NCBI GenBank assembly: GCA_002412595.1
Contig: DHVJ01000053.1
Coordinates: forward strand, 1 to 26,822
DNA: 26,822 nucleotides
Direction of reading: 5' to 3'
From: Anaerolineaceae bacterium UBA5211
Lineage (GTDB): Bacteria > Chloroflexota > Anaerolineae > Anaerolineales > Anaerolineaceae
Shown here piece by piece: positions 22,162-26,822 of the stretch. The notes beneath the pieces were generated by a model. It was not told the DNA's origin. It searched no databases and worked only from the letters and a program-made list of their open reading frames with translations. The position numbers were made by a program, and so were the translations under genes. How positions within the stretch are numbered: position 1 is the first letter of the stretch; each line of letters begins with the position of its first letter.

Positions 22162-24378
22162 ATGTGGATTAATACCTTTCTCATATTAAGCACCGTTGAA
22201 ACGGCTGCGGTGATTTGCCTGACCCTGCTGGATCATTCTGCACCTCAGAATTGTTTGTGGGGGGGCTATTCGCTGGAAAAATTGGTGCTGATAACACTGC
22301 TGACGATTTGTCTGATTATGCTGGCCCTGCTCAGCTATTATTCTTTCAAGCCGCAATCCCGTCTTTACCAGCGGGTTCACAACTTTGGCGCTACTGAAAA
22401 AAGCCTCTGGATTTTATTATGGCTCTGTATTCTGGCCGCTTTCCTGATTTTATCTTTATTCATCCATCCCCAGGAATGGTTTGGTCCTTATTTCACCATC
22501 TTTGAGAATTTAAAAGCAGTGCTGTTCTGGATGTTGGTGTTGAGCTTGCAAACGGTCTTTTTTGTCGTAGTGGTTTTAACTGTCAAGTTTACCCATTTGT
22601 CCGAAGGAAATATCCCGCCGGTTTTATTGCATGAGTTGAAGCTGCTCAGCCTGGTCTTCCTGATCGCGTTGGCCATAAAATTTGTATTTGTCCTGCCCAA
22701 TACTTACGGCTTATACAAGGATGTGGGCGAATCCAAATATTTCAACATGATCTCTTATCTGTTCGATGGGCGTTTCCTTAATTCGGCTGATGACGTCACG
22801 ACGCATTACCCCTTTCTTTATCCGCTACTGCTGATATTCACGCATTACGTAGAGAATTACACATTCCAATGGATATTGGTCTTGAATGCTATTTTCTCCA
22901 CCAGTATTGTGTTTCCCTTATATTTTTTAGCGCGCCGTTTTTTAAATCAACGGTATAGCCTGATTCTGGTAGTCATTGCCAGCCTGATCCCTTTCCAGTT
23001 CCTAACGCCTAACCGCTTGATGAGCGAAAACCTTTATTTCCCATTGCTGCTCTGGAGCATTTATCTGTCCTTTGTGGCTCCTAAAAATCCAAAATATCGG
23101 TGGTTATGGGACTGCCTGACAGGATTTTCTTATGGATTGCTGTACCTGACGCGCTTTATCAGCCTGGCATTAATTCCTTTCCTTTTGGTCATCTGGTGGC
23201 TGAAACCTTATTCCGGAACACACGGTTTTTTTCGTTTTTCTACGAAAAAATTTTTACACACGCTGGTTATATTATTGATTACCGCCCTGGTTTACAGCCC
23301 CTGGGTAATCATTGGACTGCAAAACAACCTGACCTTTATGGAAACGCTGGGTTTTGGCATCACGGCGAATACCAACGCAGTCCAATTGACTTTCGTCAAT
23401 TTGCTTAAGTGGGTGATGCTTTACGGCGCATATTACTTTTTGCTGGCAGCACCGGTGTTGAACCTGATCATCCTGGCATATCGAGACAACCAGCTCAAGC
23501 ATAAAGAAAGTGAGCGCAGACGCTGGCTAGTGTCTTTGTTGGTGCTGCTGTTGGCATTCAGCCTGGCGGTTGTGCGCCATTCCTGGCGCGCATTTTATAA
23601 TGTGGAGCAGCCGGAAAAAATCATGGGCCGTTACGTGATCTATTTTGTGCCGCTGTTCCTGATGACCGGTTTCATAGGATTGAAATCTTTCCATAAATCC
23701 ACTTACCGTTCTTCCTGGCATTTCTTCGGCTGGAGTGTGCTGCTGCCGGTGTTTCTGACAGGTTTTAGCTACGTCATCATAATTATGGGCAAAGTGATCC
23801 CTCTGGGTGAAAATTTCATCCAGCCGCTGATCTCAATTGACGGGTTCTACATCCAACAACTGCGGGAATATTTTTTTATTATTATTCTGCTGTTGTATCT
23901 TGGCGGAGCTTATTTTATGTGGAATGGGCGCGAAAAAGCGGTGGAATTTGTAGCTTGGGCGCTGCTGGCTTTTTACCTGTTTGCTGAACCGGACTGCCGT
24001 ATGTATTTGAACGACCAAAATACTTACCAGGAGTTGGGCTATCGTGTTTCTGAAATGATGTTGAACGCCTCCCGCGAAACGAATTACGACGCACCCTATA
24101 AAATTTATTTATCGGACGGATTGTATGTGGATGACCGCAAGGATTTTGCCTGGAGCTTATACGTACGCAATCTTTCCTGTGATTGGGAGATCATTAAATA
24201 TCCGGCAGAGCAGAAACCTGCTCTGGACGGGGAATATGGTTTTGTCATTTACTCTTTTGATGAGGCTGCCCCAGCATCCTATCGAAATTACCAGGTGTGG
24301 GAAATTGACGGCGCTAAATTTGTGGTTGAGCGTGAGCTGGGTTATGAACCTGAGCCAGGCCCAGGTGATAATCGCTAA
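22162..24378 (+). CDS. GT-C fold (family 39-like) membrane glycosyltransferase, putative
   Basis: A 738-residue polytopic protein with at least ten membrane helices and a soluble C-terminal region of about 110 residues. The segment YGLYKDVGESKYFNM (182-196), followed by THYPFLYPLLL, matches the first external loop of GT-C enzymes such as PMT/ArnT, where acidic residues (here Asp187 and Glu190) bind metal and the polyprenyl-phosphate sugar. LARRF and PNRLMSENLYFPLLLWS fit later conserved helices. The natural acceptor is unknown. Three N-terminal helices before the family core are an addition. No Shine-Dalgarno precedes the ATG, and the gene looks more AT-rich than the dcw genes. Convergent with tupC, alone on its strand. 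Confidence 0.75.
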   Translation: MWINTFLILSTVETAAVICLTLLDHSAPQNCLWGGYSLEKLVLITLLTICLIMLALLSYYSFKPQSRLYQRVHNFGATEKSLWILLWLCILAAFLILSLFIHPQEWFGPYFTIFENLKAVLFWMLVLSLQTVFFVVVVLTVKFTHLSEGNIPPVLLHELKLLSLVFLIALAIKFVFVLPNTYGLYKDVGESKYFNMISYLFDGRFLNSADDVTTHYPFLYPLLLIFTHYVENYTFQWILVLNAIFSTSIVFPLYFLARRFLNQRYSLILVVIASLIPFQFLTPNRLMSENLYFPLLLWSIYLSFVAPKNPKYRWLWDCLTGFSYGLLYLTRFISLALIPFLLVIWWLKPYSGTHGFFRFSTKKFLHTLVILLITALVYSPWVIIGLQNNLTFMETLGFGITANTNAVQLTFVNLLKWVMLYGAYYFLLAAPVLNLIILAYRDNQLKHKESERRRWLVSLLVLLLAFSLAVVRHSWRAFYNVEQPEKIMGRYVIYFVPLFLMTGFIGLKSFHKSTYRSSWHFFGWSVLLPVFLTGFSYVIIIMGKVIPLGENFIQPLISIDGFYIQQLREYFFIIILLLYLGGAYFMWNGREKAVEFVAWALLAFYLFAEPDCRMYLNDQNTYQELGYRVSEMMLNASRETNYDAPYKIYLSDGLYVDDRKDFAWSLYVRNLSCDWEIIKYPAEQKPALDGEYGFVIYSFDEAAPASYRNYQVWEIDGAKFVVERELGYEPEPGPGDNR

Positions 24379-24404
24379 ACCTTCTTTACGAGCTGGGATC
24401 TAAC

Positions 24405-25076
24405 CTACAAGCGCCAGTGCTGTAAAAAGAGTCTTGTACTTTCCATACGCGGGTGCTTGATGACCTGTTCGGTGCTGCCCTGTTCCACTACCTTGCCCTG
24501 GTCGAGATAGACGACTTCCTGGGCCAGGCGCAGCGCCTGGGCGGGAGAATGCGTGGACAGGATCACAGTGCTGCCGTTTTCGGCCGCGTAGCGCAGCAAT
24601 TGGTTTTCAATCTGGTCAGTCCCCTTGATATCCATGGAAGAGGTGGGTTCGTCCAACAGCAGCAGCGCACGCGGGCAGGCGATCATGCGTGCGAAAGCCA
24701 TGCGCTGGGTTTCCCCGCCGGAGAGTTTATCCCCGCGCGCTTCCGCCAGTTTCTCCAGCCCAACTGCCGCCAGGGCGGCTAGTGCTTTTTCTGCGGGTTG
24801 GGTGGATTTTTGCAGAGCAATTTCCACATTTTTGCGAACCGAAAAACTGAATGCGTAAGGGGATTGGGGCATGTAGCCCATGTCCGCCAGGGGAACGCCC
24901 CGGATTTGCCCACAATCCGCCTGCAGGGTTCCGGCCATCAGACGCAGCAGGGTAGTTTTGCCGCTGCCGTTGACCCCAATCAAAGCATAGCGCTTGCCGC
25001 TTTCGAAGGTCAGCTCCGGGATTTCGAGAATAGTACGCCCGGCGTACTGTTTGGACACGTTAGTGAGCTGAATCAT
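24405..25076 (-). CDS. tupC: Tungstate ABC transporter ATP-binding protein
   Basis: A 223-residue ABC ATPase that powers oxyanion import. Walker A is GVNGSGKT (34-41), the Q-loop MPQSPYAF (69-76), the signature LSGGETQR (118-125), Walker B ALLLLDEP (137-144), and the switch histidine is in STHS. It ends without a C-terminal regulatory (TOBE) domain, unlike molybdate ModC. The start overlaps the permease stop by 4 nt (ATGA). With the tupA and tupB genes it makes a complete importer. The specificity is inferred from TupA. Confidence 0.88.
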   Translation of the reverse strand: MIQLTNVSKQYAGRTILEIPELTFESGKRYALIGVNGSGKTTLLRLMAGTLQADCGQIRGVPLADMGYMPQSPYAFSFSVRKNVEIALQKSTQPAEKALAALAAVGLEKLAEARGDKLSGGETQRMAFARMIACPRALLLLDEPTSSMDIKGTDQIENQLLRYAAENGSTVILSTHSPAQALRLAQEVVYLDQGKVVEQGSTEQVIKHPRMESTRLFLQHWRL

Positions 25077-25762
25077 GCTGGTTCTTCCTGTCCGTCGGAT
25101 AATTTTTGCACCAATGCGTTGATGATAAAGGAAATTAACAGCAGCACGATGCCCAGGGCGATGGCAAATTCGAAATGTCCCATGTTGGTTTGCTGCATGA
25201 TGGCGGTGGTCATCACGCGTGTTTTGTACTGCACGTTGCCGCCCACGATCTGCACCGCGCCCACTTCAGCGATGGCGCGCCCGAACCCGGCCAGAATGGT
25301 GGAGATGAACTGCACACGGCAGTCATAAGCCGTGTAGAGCATGCGTTTGAAAGGTGAAATGCCCAAGCCGGCGGTGGTCTCGCGGATCTGCGGGGCACGC
25401 AGGGAAACCAGGTTGGCTGTCAGGCCGGTGATGATGGGGGTGATCAGCAGCACCTGCGCGACGACCATAGAGGTGACGGTGTAAAGCAGCTTGAGCTTGC
25501 CCAGTGGCCCGCTGCGTGACAGGATCAGCAGCACGATCAAACCGGCCACTACCGGCGGCAATCCCATTAGGGTGTTGTTGACGCGCTGGACCCATTTCTT
25601 TCCGCGGAAATCCGAACTGCCGATCAGAGTGCCCAAAGGAATGCCGAGCAGCGAGGAAATGCTGGTGCTGAGGAGGGACATCTGCAGCGTGACGCCGATG
25701 ATCTGGCGCAGCTCTGGGTCGCTGCCAAACAGCAGGCTGAAGGCTTGGATGAGATATTCCAC
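25073..25762 (-). CDS. tupB: Tungstate ABC transporter permease
   Basis: A 229-residue inner-membrane permease with about five to six helices. GLPPVVAGLIVLLILSRSGPLG is typical of the TupB/ModB group, and the EAA loop that contacts the ATPase is GLGISPFKRMLYTA..FGRAIAEVGAVQIVGGN. It is likely to work as a dimer. The gene begins 63 nt after the tupA stop, with a stable hairpin in the gap, and its stop overlaps tupC. Ribosome site is weak (GTGGAATATC just before the ATG has no strong purine run). Confidence 0.88.
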   Translation of the reverse strand: MEYLIQAFSLLFGSDPELRQIIGVTLQMSLLSTSISSLLGIPLGTLIGSSDFRGKKWVQRVNNTLMGLPPVVAGLIVLLILSRSGPLGKLKLLYTVTSMVVAQVLLITPIITGLTANLVSLRAPQIRETTAGLGISPFKRMLYTAYDCRVQFISTILAGFGRAIAEVGAVQIVGGNVQYKTRVMTTAIMQQTNMGHFEFAIALGIVLLLISFIINALVQKLSDGQEEPA

Positions 25763-25786
25763 GGTTGAATTATAAAATTAATCAGG

Positions 25787-25812
25787 AAAGGGGGGCGATT
25801 TCGCCCCCCTTT
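25787..25812 (-). terminator. Intercistronic hairpin between tupA and tupB (attenuator or mRNA stabiliser)
   Basis: An 11-bp stem with six consecutive G-C pairs (25787-25797 with 25802-25812) encloses a 4-nt loop. On the minus strand the following sequence is T-rich (TTTCCTGATTAATTTT) but has no solid T run. It may give partial termination or protect the tupA 3' end, so that more binding protein than permease is made. Confidence 0.7.
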
Positions 25813-25825
25813 ATTATTGGAAAAT

Positions 25826-26725
25826 TTAGCGAATGCTGAAGAATAGCTGTTCGCCGTAATCCTCAATTCCATAACCGTCGATCAGGTCCAACGCTTTTTC
25901 GGATGTCATCCAGGCGATGAAAGCTTCTGCTCCGGCAAGGTTGGTGTCGGGCCAACGTTCGGGCGTGACAGCAATCATGGAGTAGGTGTTCTTCATCTCG
26001 TCCGATTTTTCCAGCAGGATGCTGAGCGAATTCTCGGAAGCCAGGTAAGTGGCCTTGTCAGAGAGGGTGTAGGCCTGCATCTCGTCGGCAGTGGTCAGTG
26101 CTGCACCCATGCCGGCGCCGATGTTGACGTACCATTCCTGTCCGGCGGGATCCAAACCGGCTGCGGTCCAGATCTTGAGTTCGGCTTTATTGGTGCCGCT
26201 GTCGTCGCCGCGGGTGATGAAGGTGGCGCCGGCATCCGCGATAGCCTGGAAAGCTTCGCTGGCGCTGGCGGCGTTCTTCACACCGGCTGGGTCGGACTCA
26301 GGGCCGACAATGACGAAGTAGTTATACATGAATGGCACACGCACTTCACCGTACCCCTCGTTGCAGTATTCCTCTTCAGAGGCTTTGGCATGCACCAACA
26401 GGCAGTCCGCGTCGCCGTTGCGGGCTTTTTCGATGGCCGCGCCGGTGCCGGCGGAGGTGACTTCCAGCTGATAGCCGGTATCTTCCTCAAAATAGGGTTG
26501 CAGGTAGGGCAGCAGGCCGGAGTCATTGACGGAGGTGGTGGTGGAAAGCCTGATGACCGGATTGTCTATGACTGCTTCCGGTTCAGCAGCGGCTGCTTCG
26601 GCAGCTGGTTCTTCTGCGGCGGGCGCCGCTTCGGCCGCTTGTGGTGTTTCCGCGGCTGGCTGCGCGCAGCCAGCGAAGCTGAAGACCATTAAAAAGGCGA
26701 CCATTAAAACAAAAAACTTTTTCAT
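25826..26725 (-). CDS. tupA: Tungstate-binding lipoprotein TupA
   Basis: A 299-residue extracytoplasmic binding protein. The start at 26725 is chosen over an ATG 57 nt upstream because AAAGGAG lies before it and it begins a clean signal peptide MKKFFVLMVAFLMVFSFAGC, with lipobox FAGC and Cys20. An Ala/Glu-rich linker spans 22-51. The binding domain begins NPVIRLSTTTSVNDSGLL; TTTS (62-65) is the TupA oxyanion-binding signature. GTGAAIEKARNGDADCLLVHA (93-113) and GDDSGTNKAE are also TupA-like. It delivers tungstate to TupBC, presumably for tungsten enzymes. Molybdate binding cannot be excluded from sequence. Confidence 0.92.
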   Translation of the reverse strand: MKKFFVLMVAFLMVFSFAGCAQPAAETPQAAEAAPAAEEPAAEAAAAEPEAVIDNPVIRLSTTTSVNDSGLLPYLQPYFEEDTGYQLEVTSAGTGAAIEKARNGDADCLLVHAKASEEEYCNEGYGEVRVPFMYNYFVIVGPESDPAGVKNAASASEAFQAIADAGATFITRGDDSGTNKAELKIWTAAGLDPAGQEWYVNIGAGMGAALTTADEMQAYTLSDKATYLASENSLSILLEKSDEMKNTYSMIAVTPERWPDTNLAGAEAFIAWMTSEKALDLIDGYGIEDYGEQLFFSIR

Positions 26726-26822
26726 CTCTTCTCCTTTCCTAACACGGGAGGCACTGCTGTTTCCGGCAGCACCCTTGAGCACGCCCGGCGGTTTGGGATT
26801 TACCGGACTGCTACCGCTCGTC
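26726..26822 (-). promoter_or_regulatory. Structured tupA leader, possible Moco/Tuco-type riboswitch (truncated at window edge)
   Basis: On the minus strand this G/C-rich leader can form several local helices, for example TGCTG with CAGCA around a 7-nt loop (about 26755-26772) and GCGGT with ACCGC near the edge. It ends in TGCCTCCC (26746-26753) just before the ribosome site. CCTCC there can pair with the AAAGGAG ribosome site, a plausible off switch. AAACCGCCGGGC and TGCCTCCC recall the Moco riboswitch family, known to control molybdate and tungstate transport genes. The family match is from memory, and the 5' part is missing. Confidence 0.4.

Noticed and set aside
26726..26782. Upstream ATG giving TupA a 19-residue N-terminal extension
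   Set aside because: The extension would come from the structured leader and bury the signal peptide; the ATG at 26725 has a strong ribosome site.
1..26822. tRNA, rRNA, insertion sequences, phage or defence genes
   Set aside because: None seen: no transposase, integrase or nuclease-like protein among the credible genes and no tRNA-like cloverleaf was noticed by eye.

Overview
The window is a bacterial chromosome segment of moderate G+C. It is dominated by a very compact division and cell-wall (dcw) operon on the minus strand. Gene order (a CvpA-like gene between murG and murC, nrdR and a class II ribonucleotide reductase after ftsZ), Thr/Pro-linker lipoproteins and an Ala/Glu-rich binding-protein linker suggest a Chloroflexota member, probably Anaerolineae. 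That assignment is inferred from content; no rRNA is present.

Minus strand, 18353 down to 1: a promoter with a three-copy MraZ operator drives mraZ-rsmH-ftsL-like-ftsI-murF-mraY-murD-ftsW-murG-cvpA-like-murC-murB-ddl-ftsQ-ftsA-ftsZ. Most junctions are ATGA or TGATG overlaps or gaps of a few bases, so the 16 genes look like one translationally coupled unit making lipid II precursors and the divisome. It ends in a strong hairpin after ftsZ. murE is missing from its usual place between ftsI and murF. A separate promoter with a likely NrdR box then drives nrdR and the start of a B12-dependent ribonucleotide reductase gene cut by the window edge.

Region 18427-21809 holds single genes: a CE7 acetyl esterase divergent from mraZ; a lipoprotein with a Thr/Pro linker; a 58-residue basic protein that looks like a zinc ribbon without its cysteines; a nitroreductase; and a flavodoxin. 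Region 22162-24378 is one large polytopic GT-C (family 39-like) glycosyltransferase.

The right end, on the minus strand, is a tungstate ABC transporter operon (tupA-tupB-tupC). It has a stable hairpin between the binding-protein and permease genes. The tupA leader is highly structured and resembles a Moco/Tuco-type riboswitch, cut by the window edge.

Most of the window is conserved core genome. The points most worth a second look are the tupA leader, the Cys-less ribbon protein, the MraZ operator geometry with an extra 20-bp inverted repeat, the ftsW/murG 80-nt overlap, and the missing MurG loop histidine.
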